Of a stretch of 64,000 nucleotides of DNA, positions 12,198 to 24,252 are shown one piece after another. This stretch comes from Verpa conica (taxonomy: Eukaryota > Ascomycota > Pezizomycetes > Pezizales > Morchellaceae): positions 930,001 through 994,000 of the forward strand of contig JAUFSD010000023.1 of assembly GCA_033030425.1 (NCBI GenBank). Reading direction: 5' to 3'. Under the pieces are notes generated by a model. It was not told where the DNA came from and did no database searches. It worked only from the letters and a program-made list of their open reading frames with translations. The first letter of the stretch is position 1. Each line of letters begins with the position of its first letter. The position numbers and the translations under genes are program-made.

Positions 12198-12878
12198 TTA
12201 AATTTCCTCATGTCCCACTTCATTACTATCCAAACTTATTTTCAACATGCTCCCAAACTCCTCACAAGCACCTTCTAATGCCTCCAACGTAGTCAATATA
12301 TTGTTTTCAACTTCTTGTTTCTTTGCCAACAAGGCTTTCAATTTCATTAATATTGAGATTTGATGGCGCTTTCTTTTTTGTTTTTTTTGCTCCGTCATTA
12401 AACAAATACGGGATGAAGAAAGTGCGAATGACTACTTACTCCCTAGCTTTGGTCACTTGGATCCACTTCCTCGCCATCGTCTCAGCAACTGCTAGCTCCT
12501 TGTGGTAAGCCTGCTCAATCTCCTTCCTACGACGGACACGGCGGTCTTTCGACTATATTTTTTAGTCACATAGTTTCAACTGGATGTCTAGTGAAGGAGA
12601 AGAAGGAGGAGGAAGAGGAGGAAGAGGAGGAAGGGGAAGAGGGGAAGAGGAAGAGGAAGAGGGATACATACGGCTTTCATCATACTCTCCAGTATCTTTC
12701 CTAAGGTTACCATCTCATCGTCACCCTGCTGCGATTGAGGGGGGTCATGGGAATCAGTGGTACCAGCATCGGAAGGGGGAATTGGAGGGGGATGGGGTAT
12801 AAGGAGTGGGGGTTTGAATTTTTTCTGTCTAGAGGTGCTGGATCTGGGTTCTGTGGAGAGAGAGGTTTTTGGTGGCAT
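12198..12878 (-). CDS. Small coiled-coil protein of unknown function
   Basis: I do not recognise this gene. Exons are 12878-12672, 12552-12440 and 12372-12198, giving 164 aa. The start context is GCAGAAATGCC. Intron 1 (119 nt) has a canonical GTATGT donor and a TATAG acceptor and contains a long CT-rich tract. Intron 2 (67 nt) starts with GTAAGT; its acceptor, in an A-rich run, was chosen because it is the one that restores the frame. Residues 1-55 are Pro/Ser-rich and probably disordered. A basic segment KDRRVRRRKE near 70 is followed by about 80 residues of charged helix that look like a coiled coil. It could be a scaffold, kinetochore or DNA-associated subunit, but nothing in the sequence decides this. 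Frame continuity over three exons supports a real gene. Confidence 0.55.
12593..12662. repeat. Polypurine/polypyrimidine tract inside an intron
   Basis: About 70 bp of GGA/GAA-type purines on the plus strand. It forms most of intron 1 of the 12198-12878 gene, so it is CT-rich in the sense of that transcript. Confidence 0.8.
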
Positions 12879-13749
12879 TTCTGCTCTACCCTGATGGATT
12901 TTGTTTCAAAAAATTGATATAAATAAAGGGAATTAGATGGCAAATGGTGGGGAGAAGGGTGGGGATTTGGGGGTAATGCACATGGGGTTGCTTGGGACTG
13001 ATATCTTTCGAGTAGGCTCGTCTCGTGACAAGCCTTTGTGTTGTTTAACCTCTGAGCTATAAATTGATCTTTAATAAGCACTTCACACATTTTGAGCGAG
13101 GTAAATTTTCTGGATTGCACTACAAGTTCTGAGGCTGCTGCACTTATCAAATCTCGCAAAGTGTGGGACTGAATCTTTAATGATTTTTAAAAACCAGTCT
13201 CTTACGTGTTGTAAGGCAAGAAAAAATCTAGTAGCAATTCATACCATTTACCCAAACTGTATCCGATTCCTTCCAATCCCCTTCCATATCAGCCCTTATC
13301 GAACCATAGTTACGCCACTGCAATTTCCAATATCAACATAGAACGCCCTACTTCTCCCTAACCTGGTAGCTTAGCCTATAAAGCTATGATAAATATAGTT
13401 CCTCAACACGAATCTGCGGGAAGAGATGTTGTTACAATTTCTCCGCTCTACCCTTCCTTCCACCGTGAGCCATCACTCACTAGGTATAAAACAAAAAGGC
13501 AATGCAAAAACAAAACAAAACAAGAAAAAAAGCTGAGAAATGCACAGAAAGGTAGAAATAGTCAAGGAGCCTCAAGCAACTGATAACCGAATAAAGAGTC
13601 TTGGTATACCCTATCCTACTCGCCCCATCGTACGCTCAAAATGGAGCAAAAAAAAAGAAAAAAAAGAAAAAAAGGCATTCCTACTCATCGATGCAAAGAT
13701 GAGTTGTTAGACAATAATCTTACCACGTATCATCTCAACTATCCACAAA
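12879..13749. other. Intergenic region between the coiled-coil gene and the GCK kinase
   Basis: Contains the presumed 5' region of the coiled-coil gene and, at about 13490-13740, the A-rich 3' flank of the kinase. A minus-strand open frame at 12707-13159 overlaps the coiled-coil gene in another frame. Its upper part (about 13020-13159) looks somewhat protein-like, but I could not connect it to a gene by splice sites. Confidence 0.5.
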
Positions 13750-16462
13750 TTACCACCTCTGCCCATGTCCTTCTTCTTCCCTCCTTCCTTGGCGGTTTAC
13801 TCCAGGGCTTCCCATTCCATCATCGTCTTCTGCCTCCACTCTAACTAATACCTCCTCGAGGAATCCCTCCAAGAATCCATTAACCTCACCACCCATACCC
13901 ACCGGCTGGGTGCTGTCTGATTGTTCAATATCCCTGAATATGCTTGCTGCTTTGTAAACCAGCTTCTTCAAGCGGTCGTGGGCTTTTGCTGTCTCTTGCG
14001 CTTTCTGCTGTGCACTCGCTGATGATGACTGCTGCGCTTTACGGATCGCCATTTGAAGGTGGTAAGTTCTCCGTTGCAATGCAGCTTCAAGTGCAGGTAG
14101 GATAACACCATCGAGGGCAGTGAGTTCTGGTGGTTCAGGAGTCGTAGTCTTCAACTGTGGTTGTATTTGTGACTGTGGCTGTGGTTGTGGTTGTGGCTGT
14201 GTTTGTGACATCCGTCGCAAGTCTTGCTGGGATGGGTGCTGAGTTGGGTGTTGTAGTGGTAGCTGTGGAAGTTGATGGTGATTATTGCTACTGATGTGAC
14301 CATGTGATGGTGGTAGTGGTGGTCCTTGTTGCAGCTGTTGCATACTCCGTGGATGATGAAGTCCCGGAGGTGGCCCTAGTGCAGATGACTTATGAACTAA
14401 CTGATGTTGCTGTTGCTGCTGTTGCTGCCGTCTCATCTGTTCTTGAGTGATATCGTTGGAACTCTGTCTAGTCATTTGTGGCTGAGAGAATGCTGGTCTA
14501 GGTTCACCAAAGACACTCCCTGGTGTTGATAATCCAGATTTCAATTCTACTTCAATTCTACCTTCTCCAACGACCCCCTTTACTGGTGATATTGGTGGGG
14601 GACCTCTTGGGGTAATATCCCTCGAGTTGGCAGGTCCTGAATTTGCCAACTTCATCCAACCTATGTCTTGAGCAAGTTCTTGTTGAAAGTTCCTATCATG
14701 CTCAGACGCGCTACTTACTCTCCGGTGATTGTTAGGGCTTTGAATTTGATTAAATTTCGATCTCCCAGGTGAACTAGGCTGGGACTGTATATGTTGTTGC
14801 TGGTACGCTTGTTGATATGGAGGGGAACTAGGTGGGTTTTGTTGTAAACGTGGCTCTCTTGGAGGGGTAATAACTTTGTATGGAGGGGGCTTACCCAGCC
14901 CCCTCACTGTACCCGATGAAGCGTATCCTGAATCTCTCCCAGGGGCATGAGGTGGAGCGGCAGGTGGTATTTCTCTCGTCGGTGAAGAGTTCCTAGTATT
15001 GTAGGTTGGAACGGGAGGTACTTGTCTGGGGGCTTGAGGTGACTGTACGATTCGCCCAAGTTTCGACCCTATATCATCACCGTAATCTTGGTCAATGCTT
15101 TGGGCAACATATCGCATGTTTGCCGCCGCAGCAGATAAGTTCTTCAAGCCGGCACCACTGTCTCCGTTTCTTCCACCAACAGCAGGTCTAATAGTTCCAA
15201 AGTCCCATAAATCGCTTTCTGCATCTGAGTCGTCTGTAGTTCTGCTATCCATGCTATCCGAGGCCTTGGAACTGGCATCATCGTCGTGCCCTTTGTTCTT
15301 ATTCCCGTTCTCGATAACCCAGCGCTCATGACGCTCAATTAGTTCAGTCAAGTAGGTAGTCCTCTTTGCCTTTTTCACAAACGGGTGTTTTAGAAGCTCC
15401 TTTGCTGTCGGCCGATCCCTGGGATCCCGCTGTAGACACATTCCCACAAATTCCTTGAATTTATCTGAAAAATTTCCTTCTAGTGTTGGAGGCGTATTTT
15501 TAGGGATCAAGAAAAGCACCTTCATTGGGTGGATATCCGAGTAGGGTGGTTCTCCAAGGGCAAGCTCTATGGCTGTAATACCCAATGACCAAATATCAGC
15601 CTTCTGGTCGTAACCGGACTGCTTGATAACTTCCGGGGCCATCCAAAATGGTGTTCCGACAAATGTGTTCTTTTTTGTCATGGTAGCTGTAAGCTGCCCA
15701 GATACGCCGAAATCTGCGAGTTTAACCTGGCCGTTTGATCCTAGCAGGACGTTTGCAGCTGTTTCCGGGAAGATCTTGGTTAGCATGATTTTGAACTAGA
15801 CCGAAGATAGCAAGAATTGACGTACCCTTGATGTCTCTATGTAGCTTGTTATCGCTATGCAGATACTCTAGTCCCATCAACAACTCCCTGATGATGATAG
15901 TGATGTACTCCTCCGCAATGACACCGGGCTTCATCAGATCCCCACAACTACCACCAGAGCAGAACTCCATGATAATCCATAGGTCCGAGCCTTTCAGATA
16001 CGAGCCGTAGTACTTTGTGACGAATGGAGAATGGAGCTCGGAGAGGATGTTGATCTCCTGGATGATGTCGTCGACCTCGTCTTCCGCGTTCTCGACATCG
16101 ATGACCTTGATGGCTACAGCCTGACCAGTTCGCTTATCGACCCTATCTCAACCCAATCCACACATCCTCACAGCGTAAGCTCTCTTGCTCCATTGATCAA
16201 CACTCTCCCAATTCCTTCTCCCCCTTTGTAGCGACTAGTGGGTTGGAGCTGTATTTACCCCTTGTAGACTTTGCCGAAACTGCCTCCCCCTAATCACAAC
16301 CATTAGTAGGAGGTTATTGTAGTAGTGAGAGGAGATGGGGAACATACCGATCTGATTCTGCTTGGTATATAGCGATTCCGGATCTACCAGCTCATTGCTG
16401 GCAACATACCCCTCGCCCGAAGAACTACTGTCTCTGTTACTTTGCGTATTATACCGCTGCAT
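13750..16462 (-). CDS. GCK/Ste20-family serine/threonine kinase
   Basis: Predicted kinase of the germinal-centre (MST3/Kic1/Nak1/POD-6) group, which in fungi acts upstream of NDR kinases in polarity and morphogenesis. Exons are 16462-16348, 16289-16259, 16142-15826 and 15758-13750, giving 823 aa. The kinase domain lies at about 33-290: glycine loop GGGSFGKV from 39, VAIK with Lys 61, HRDIKAAN with catalytic Asp 152, DFG at 170-172, and the Ste20 signature GTPFWMAPE ending at Glu 197. A low-complexity region of about 400 residues follows, with Gln runs, QP repeats and Pro/Ser-rich stretches. The C-terminal helical segment ends [14 protein letters not shown] and appears conserved in this fungal group. 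Every intron junction keeps frame through known kinase motifs. POD-6/Nak1 is my best guess over SID-1/SepL or MST-1. Confidence 0.92.
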
Positions 16463-17982
16463 GGCTTTGTCTGTTGTTTCCGGAGATACACCAATGGGAT
16501 GAAAGGGTGGGTAGCTGGCAAAGTGTTTGTTCTAGGGGGGGCTGTCTGGAGGTAGAGATGGGAACCCCTTGCTATCGGGTTCTTCCTGATACAATGAAGA
16601 CAAATAGAGAGCTTCGAGTCTAGTTTATTCTGGGGATTACTTTTCCTTTCTTCTGGGGGCTCGCGTGTTAATCAATGCAGGGGAGAGTGGGCAATGCACC
16701 AAAAGCTGGAGGTTACATGGACAGAGAGGGGTTATTCGGTTGTCTGTCTGTGTGTCCTCGTCAACAAAATAAAGTTCCGCATTTTGAAACGGGAGGTTGC
16801 TGGGGGGGTGGGGACGCTGACTGCGAGAGAGCCCGGGTAACAGCAGAGCAACGCCGTAGCGAGTCAAACGGCCCGCCAGAACTTGAAGACACGAGGCAAA
16901 ATGGAGGGAAGTGAGACAAAGTGGGGGAATCCCTGGAATGGCAACCATCAATCGGCCTGGTGTGTGTGACGAAACGATCTGTTTTGTCAACAACAGCGAT
17001 CAAAACAATACAATCTGTTCGACGCCACGGAGTCACATGCTTCGTAAATTCTATCAGAGCTGGGATGAACGTCTCCTGGGCTGAAAAGCTGATTTTCAGG
17101 CTGCAGCCGACAGCTCAACGACTGCTACCATCCACTCATTTATGGTATCCTATCAAATAGCCCCTATGTTAATCTCCGGTTGATTATTTTAGAAAGCAAT
17201 AAACTGCTCATCACTATCGAGGCTCATTTGCCACATCTAATAGCCATTATGATCAATGATTACTTTATTGTGAAACAATTTATGTCAGAAAGACCTGTAG
17301 ACTGTCATAGAACACATTTAAATCACGCTTAGGTCTTTTAGTTCTCTCTACATCACGCTAACCCAAATAACTTATCTTTAGGGTGTATAGAGGTACATGT
17401 AGCTAGGGGTAACATTTTTAATGTATACCACCGGCAACTGCCGCCATAATAAACAGTACAGACCAACTGATCAGCTTCCCTGTGATAACTTTTATCGAAT
17501 ATCTTAAGAGAATATGCCGCGTTAAGGATTCCGGTAGCAGCGCAGGTTTCAACACGGTATACCCTACCACAACAACAACAACAACAACAACCATAAGGTT
17601 TGTAGGCCAAGATTTAACATCAAGATGAAGCGCGATCACTCCTTTACTAACCGATGGTTTTGTTATCGATCAAGATGTTCATTAAAATGTGGACTATGGT
17701 AGGGCTAGCCTGTCGTTTAAATAGTGATTATCTAAATTAGCAAGTTTATCTGATCGCTCACTAGGATGTGTTCGTTTGAATAAGAGCCTTCCCAGAATAG
17801 GTGTGGTGGGAAAGGACCTTCTTCTTTTAACTACACATACAAGGGAATATCACCATTTATTAATACCGAAGTAGAGGGTCATTGATGAGGACTATTGAGG
17901 CTTTCGGAGTCGTTGAGAGACACTCTAAGTTAGTTAATAATGTTATTTAAGGTCTATAACTATTGGGACTAGCGGATTCGAG
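16463..17982. other. Upstream region of the kinase and AT-rich spacer
   Basis: The first 600 bp are mixed in composition and probably hold the kinase promoter and 5' UTR. From about 17140 the DNA is AT-rich with no gene. A (CAA/GTT)n run at 17568-17591 produces artificial Val-rich frames on the minus strand. One TACATGTA octamer occurs at 17394. Confidence 0.55.
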
Positions 17983-18222
17983 TACCGTATTAACTGACGA
18001 GACCCGTGTTGCCACCAAGAGGTTAAAACAAGGTGTGGCTAGAAGATCTTACTGAGAACAGTTTGGCAGCATTGTTTTCGCCACTTGCTACACTAAAGAA
18101 GATATTTTGCTCGCTTTTCTTTCCTTACTTAGGGATAGAGGCTTCCTTTGTAAGTTAGACGCTTCGCTACTTCTTATTTCAACCTCTTAGCGTAAAAACG
18201 GGTCTCGTCAGTTAATACGGTA
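17983..18222 (+). mobile_element. MITE-like element, copy 1
   Basis: A 240-bp element with perfect 25-bp terminal inverted repeats that begin TACCGTATTAACTGACGAG. If the outer TA on each side is the duplicated target, this is a Tc1/mariner-style insertion. It has no coding capacity. It aligns along its whole length, in the same orientation, with the element at 24253-24490, sharing blocks such as CTTATTTCAACCTCTTAG and CGCCACTTGCTACAC (one mismatch). The matching ends and second copy show a mobile family rather than a chance palindrome. Confidence 0.85.
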
Positions 18223-18918
18223 TTATTAGTCGTTCGGGGTGACAGAAGTGCTTACGCTACATTGCTCATTGTATAATTAGGGATCGATATAGGCGCTGCT
18301 CCTTGTAGATTATCGCTCTTCTTGTAGAATTTAATAGTAATAAAATTTCTTAATTATATAATAAACTATATATACTACTCGTTAATCTAGAGGGGTTGGA
18401 TAATACATATCTGAGCTTATGAGATTGGGCGTAAGTTATATTGGAGCTCCGTGATGCTTTCTGTAGATAAAAAAAAAGAGACATACCTAGGTGTAGGTGC
18501 GTCAAGAGACGAGAGGAGTGGACGGTGGGTACTTTCTACACGTACGGAAGGAGGGATATTCTTATCTAATGAAGATACAGTATCCTAAGTTCGGTTAGGG
18601 CTCTACCACCATTGTAAATAAAAACTATGTGTAATATGATAGGATCTTGCTAGGAAGCATGAGCTTTGAGAGGGGGGATTCCTTTGAGCCATTCTATTAG
18701 ATAATAGGGGTTGTGAAATAGGTACTAGATGTGCTCGTCATTTCATGTCACTCGTCCTTATGAATGCCAAGATATTAGTCACCAAACCCCAACCCTTAGT
18801 GTTGCCTCTGGCAATATTCAACCCCACGAAAAAAATCTTTGGGTGTTTCCTTTGTCGTACACTAGGACACTCTTTTCCACCTCCGCTCTCTTCGTTCGCT
18901 GCTTCTTAATTAGGCGCG
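18223..18918. other. Spacer and promoter region before the G-patch gene
   Basis: AT-rich spacer followed by the presumed promoter and 5' UTR of the Pxr1-type gene. The open frame starting at 18729 runs into the gene, but its first 60 codons are not part of the protein, because the conserved start lies at 18919. Confidence 0.5.
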
Positions 18919-20148
18919 ATGGGTCTTGCTGGGCCTCGCAAGTACGTCCCCTCGGTTCTCTTTTCTTTTCGCTCCCCATCTTTGGTGAAGCGCCGAATAA
19001 GCTCGTGGACACAAGCTCACTTATAGTTACTAGCCGGACAAAAATTGGAGCCGACCCCCGAAACACCAACTGGTCTAACAATACCGATCGCTTTGGTCAT
19101 CGTATTCTCACTACGCTCGGTTGGCAGCCTGGAAATACCCTCGGTGATACCTCATCTCTCTACCATCAATCTGGGCACATTACCGCCGCGTCTGCCGCTG
19201 GGGTGAAGATTGTCCTCAAAGACGATAATCTAGGTATCGGCTGTAATAAAAGACAGCGTGAGGATGAGTGTATAGGCCTTGACGGACTTCAGAACCTATT
19301 GGGACGATTGAACGGGAAAGGCGACAATGAGCTGGAGAAGGAGGCTGAGACTAGGGATCGAATGAAGAGGGAGATGATTGTGGGAGAGAGATATGGAATG
19401 AGGTTTGTTAAGGGGGAGACATATGTCAGTAGTGATATTGAGGCCTTGATAAAGAAAATCGAGGGAGAGAAAAGGGAGGCAGATGAGAAGGTTGGAGTGA
19501 AGAATGAAGGAATACAAGGAAGAAAGAGGGAGAGGAAGGATAAAATCAAAAAGGAAGAGACTGGGAGCTCAGACGAGATAGTTGCGATCCTAGATACACC
19601 CTCAGATGTGGACTCATTGGTGAAAAAGGAGAAGAAGATTAAGCGCGAGAAGTCATTGCTAAAATCAGCATCTGTAACTCCGACACCTGAAGATAGCTCG
19701 GGTTCCAAGTCGAAGAAACGGAAGCGGGCTGACGGTAAAGGTGTCGGGGAGCCCGCTAAGGACAAGAAAGATAAGATCTCTAAAAAATCTAAGAACGGTG
19801 AAACACATGAGCAGCGAAAGGAGAGAAGGGCCAGGGAAAGGGAAGAAAAGGAAGCCCGAAAAGCAGAGAAGAAGAACAGGAAGAAGCCAAAATCATCCTC
19901 TTCGAATTCGTCGGGTTTATTGTCGGATTCGTCTACCCCGGCAGCATCGGGAACTGCGACTCCGTCCGGCTATGGGGCACTTGTCGGGCGGCAAGCAGTG
20001 AGACATCGGTATATCGCGGCGAAGAGGAGTGCGGTAATGGATGCTAAGGCGTTGAATGAGGTTTGTAGATTTTGTTGTTTGATTGTTGTTTTGTTTCGCA
20101 TTTGCTAATTTCATGATTCGGGATTAGATATTTATGATTAAGGCATAA
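18919..20148 (+). CDS. PXR1: Pxr1/PinX1-type G-patch protein
   Basis: Nucleolar G-patch protein of the Pxr1/Gno1/PinX1 family, which works with the Prp43 helicase in rRNA and snoRNA maturation and can inhibit telomerase. Exons are 18919-18941, 19034-20060 and 20128-20148, giving 356 aa. The tiny first exon encodes MGLAGPR, matching the family's conserved N-terminus. The G-patch spans about 25-77, with FGHRILTTLGWQPGNTLG and ending DNLGIG. A second conserved block (MKREMIVGERYGMRFVKGE) precedes a long Lys/Glu/Ser-rich tail with nuclear-localisation-like KKRKR runs. The last exon supplies IFMIKA after KALNE, the expected family C-terminus. The upstream in-frame ATG at 18729 is rejected because it would bypass this first exon. 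Confidence 0.93.
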
Positions 20149-21366
20149 ATAAGGGCTAGAGTATTAAAACCTAGTAAATGGATTCTACACTTTTGTATCG
20201 ATCGGTGCTGTGGGTAAAATGGAGTGTATGAGGTGGAGTAGTATTATTGTATATACATACGGCGTTATTTTCTTACTGAAGAAAGAATTCCTTGCTGCAT
20301 TCGATAGAAACCTTTCTAATTCATTGAGACTTGCTGCTACTTAACTGGGGTATTCATGGAAGTAGTGCCTATATAATTTTTAGGTTGCTAACATTGTGTA
20401 GCTTACATGTAGTTATATATATAATGGACTAGCCCCGAAGGTCTCGATGTTGGGGTGGGTTTGCGGATGTCTAACAGATGACCAAGTAGCAAGGAAACTC
20501 GCCCGGACACGACTCCTTAGGACATACATGTAGTGTGGTGGGATCTAAGGCGGTGTAGGTAATGATTTTTAAATACCGTATATGTATTTATGTAAGCTTG
20601 TACTAATACATGTAGTACTGCAGCACATACATATATTTCCTAGTAGCCGAGTAAATTCACACCAGGGTTCTGACTAAGCGTGCTGGATAAGCTACTCTAC
20701 CTGGTACTGATAATCGATAGAGGGCGTGATACAAGTATCCAGAAGCAGCCAGCTTCGACACGTCCAGAACCGGCACCTCTTGCCAAAACCGGTTCCTGCT
20801 CATTTCCTCCGCTGAAAGGAAGCAGGTAACCTTATACGAGGCCATTCGAAGCTTCTAGTCCGGCGAGATCCCTTTCCTATAGACCCGCTGTTTGTTTCTC
20901 AGCGCATCCTCTAATGGAGCTTGTTTTCCCTTCTGCAAGTATACGTAAGAAATGCTTGGCATGGTGACCTAGTATGCAAGAACACCAAAACTTTTCTTTC
21001 ACTCGCTCATCACATCACCTTCCTAAGCCTTCTTCTTCCTTTATCTCCACAACACTACTTCCCCATCCTGTATTTGGGTTCATCAGCTTTATCCAAAAAT
21101 CTATCATCTCTCAGCTCCCTATCTACTACCTTCAGCTTAACAGGACTCCCACTGAGCAAGGATCCGAGTTGGTAGTGTTGCCCCTCATCAACCCCACATC
21201 CATCATCATCTCCTTTTTCGCCACATTTGTTTTCGTTCTTTTCGCCATCGGCTGGGGACATTTCACCTTCTGACATCCCACAGTTTTTATAGTCCGCTTC
21301 TTTTCTTTGCTCCCTTCCACCTACCGCTAGCTGTAGCTCCATCACACATAACCGCAAACCGCAAAA
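20149..21366. other. Intergenic region between the PXR1-type and UBX5-type genes
   Basis: Contains three TACATGTA octamers within 211 bp (20404, 20525, 20607). No gene is recognised. From about 20990 it is CT-rich and is probably the promoter and 5' UTR of the UBX gene. Open frames at 20921 and 20974 lie in this pyrimidine-rich leader and look spurious. Confidence 0.55.
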
Positions 21367-23065
21367 ATGGACGAATTGGTCGCTCAGTTCTCAGCGATCA
21401 CGGATGCCCCTCCCCGAAAGGCAGAGAGTTATCTCCGTGTCTCTGATATGAACCTCGAGCAAGCTATACAGCTTTACTTCGAGACCGGAGGAGTCGAGAT
21501 GGAAGCTCCTACTAGCTCTACCCCTTCCGCCGCACCGCCGCTTCCTGCACGGGTGCCCGCAGCAGGGAATGACGAGCCGATTGAGATCGATGATGATACT
21601 GAGGATGATGATTTGAGAGAAGCTTTGAGAGCGAGCGGTGGGGACTCTTCTGGTGTTACTACTGGAGGTGCTGCTACTGGAGGTGCTGCTACTGGAAGCT
21701 CTGCATTTGACGATGAGGCACTGGCGAGGCAGTTACAAGAGGAATTTTATGGTGAGGGTGGTGGGACAGAGATTGGTAATGGGGTTAGGGCACCGATTGC
21801 GAGGACGAGAGAGACATTGGTTGATGATGATGACGACTATGGGTATTCAGATCCACGGAGGCATGCTGGTAGGAGGAGAGGAGGTATGTTTTTCTATCCC
21901 TATGAATGACCTTTCGTAAGGAAGTGAATCCTGACTAGCTTTCCCTCCAGGTGCTCCACGTTCAATTTTCAACCAGCACAGTACAAGCGTTTGGGATGAG
22001 AGTGCTGCCGATCACAGTAGGTTACTCGCAGATGCAACAGGTGGCGCGTCTGAAGCATCTTCAAAATCAACCAGACTGGCGGAAATGTACAGGCCCCCCT
22101 TCGAGATTATCTCACCATTAACCCTCGACGACGCGAGAACGGAAGCTAGGGAAGCAGAGAAATGGATCCTAGTCAACGTACAAGATAATTCTCTCTTTGC
22201 CTGCCAGACTCTAAACCGAGACATTTGGAAAGCTGCAGAGGTCATGGCAACTGTCAAAGAGAATTTCTTGTTCCTGCAAATGGACCGTAACGGCGTTGAT
22301 GGAAGGGACTACATCAGGTACTACCTTCAGAAAGCTGCAGACCCATCAGCACGATTCGACCCGACAATCGCGGACTTATTCCCGCATATTGCCATTATTG
22401 ATCCTCGCACAGGTGAGCAGGTTAAGGTCTGGAACGAGACCCCAAAGAAACCGATGGAGTTTGTGATGCAGCTACATGAATTCCTTGAGCGCTACTCCCT
22501 TAGGGTGGATGCCAAGAATCCTGTGCAACGGACTAGCAAGCCAAAAGCCAATGTTGCGCATATGACGGAAGAGGAAATGATGCAGCTCGCTATGCAGAAC
22601 TCCCTTGGCACAGGCACTTCTACCATCGATGAAGATCCGGATGCACTCACAAAAGATTCGGGAGATGATCTAATGGAACTTGAAGAGCCAGTAGGCAAAG
22701 GAAAAGAGGTTGCTGCAGTCGAGGAGGAAGAGCCTTCGGCGTTTGACCGGATTCGCGTAGATCGTCACCATGCGGAGCCGCCCCCAGGGCCAGAAACTAC
22801 AAGGATTCAGTTTAAGATGCATGATGGAACTCGTGTTGTGCGGAGATTCCTTCTGAAGGACCGCGTCCAGAGGTTATTTGAGTATGTCAAAGCGGATATG
22901 TTACCAGAACAGGAGGCGAAGAAACCAGCGGAAGAGAGGTCTACTAATGCCAAGGAATTCGATCTTGTGGGACTGGGGAAGAAGTTGATCGATCACTTGG
23001 ATGAGACTGTGGATGAAGCTGGATTGAGGAATGGAACGGTAATGGTTGAAGTAATGGATGATTAG
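21367..23065 (+). CDS. UBX5: UBA-UAS-UBX protein, Ubx5-type Cdc48 adaptor
   Basis: Predicted adaptor linking ubiquitylated substrates to the Cdc48/p97 ATPase. Exons are 21367-21883 and 21951-23065 (intron 67 nt, GTATGT donor, CTCCAG acceptor), giving 543 aa. An N-terminal UBA-like domain (about 3-42) is followed by an acidic linker with a UIM-like stretch (DDDLREALRASGG, about 78-90). A thioredoxin-like UAS domain lies at about 218-361. A second UIM-like motif, EEEMMQLAMQNSL, is near 380, and the UBX domain fills about 455-543. The order matches yeast Ubx5 and human UBXN7. The usual Phe-Pro-Arg loop of UBX domains is not visible; the aligned region reads FDLVGLGKKLIDHLD. This could weaken Cdc48 binding or be normal in fungal orthologues. 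Confidence 0.92.
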
Positions 23066-24252
23066 ATGGAGCATCTTCTGAGCAAGCGGATAAAGGAGAA
23101 TAGAAGAGATTTCTGTATTTCCCTACTATAACAATTTTGGGGGTTCTAGGCTTGTTTCTTCCCTTTGTACTTTCATAGGCCTTCCGGTCGATATGTCTAC
23201 CCCCTTCCCTTACCATCTTTTTACCATTCTCTATCTCTATCTTTCCTCTCATATGGTTTTTCAAATGTCCTTTTTTCCCTTTCTCTCCTTTGTCAAACGG
23301 TATAGTGTGATAGATGAAAGCTTATATCCCATTATGCACATGGGAATGGGCATATGAATTTTTATGCTTATCATTAACTTGGGGGATCTTGCATTGATTT
23401 TCGCATTCAAATAAGTAAACTTAGTAATGTAGATGTGTAGCTTTTGTGTTAATGGAGGGTTGTACGTGGAGTATTTATGAGGCATCACTCGGTTGAAATA
23501 TTATTTATATGGCGGGTGTTGGCATTATAGAGATGCAAGATATCGTACCCGGGGTAAACTAAAATATGGCGATTTTTAGAAGGGCAAGCGGCTGAGTTGA
23601 GTATGTACTATTTGCGGTTGGTATAGGGCAAGAATATCCTGGTGGTAAGCTAACCCTATAAGAGGTTAACTTGCCTACTATCAGAAAATAAGAATTTAAT
23701 ACTAAATCAAAAATTATGATAAAGCCCTAGAGTTTTTCTTTCTTTCGAATATTGATAGTCTACTTAACTTACGTAAGGTTAATTTATTCAAATTGTAAGA
23801 TTATATGTTCTATTTTAAATTTGTGCGGTATTACATGTAGGTGTTGTATCTAGGATTCTGGCGAGTGCAAGCTTGAAAACCAAGATTATTAGTACCTATT
23901 TTGTAGGACAAGCTAGGAGGATATGAAGCATATGGGTTCTGCCCATAAGATACCTTCGCCGTGCTTTCTATGTAAATTTTGTTTTTTCCAGCGCCGGGAT
24001 AAAGATAAAACCGCCCGAAAGGCTACGTAAAATGTAGGGTATACTTTCCTGCATAGTCAACTGTATAAAGCTATTGTCAGAATCAACAAAACCATCAAGT
24101 ATATCTTTCATCTCCCATATAACATCTGTCGCTCGTGTTCTCACTCCTGCCACTGACTGGTAGAAGGGTCGGATGGCCAGGAATAACTTCTTTTCTTATA
24201 TTTCTCTTTTGTAAGGGTATCATTGTTATTATAGGCTAGCCTAAACTAGAAC
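23066..24252. other. 3' flank of the UBX gene and AT-rich spacer
   Basis: The first 200 bp are presumably 3' UTR. The rest is AT-rich with one TACATGTA octamer at 23832 and no supported gene. The minus-strand frame at 23968-24153 has no recognisable motif. Confidence 0.55.

Noticed and set aside
12707..13159. 150-codon minus-strand frame overlapping the coiled-coil gene.
   Set aside because: Most of it overlaps exon 1 in another frame and is Pro-rich by translation of the same DNA; the upper third could not be linked to any gene.
18729..18918. Upstream in-frame ATG that would extend the Pxr1 protein.
   Set aside because: The conserved MGLAGPR start is at 18919 in another frame and is joined by a good intron.
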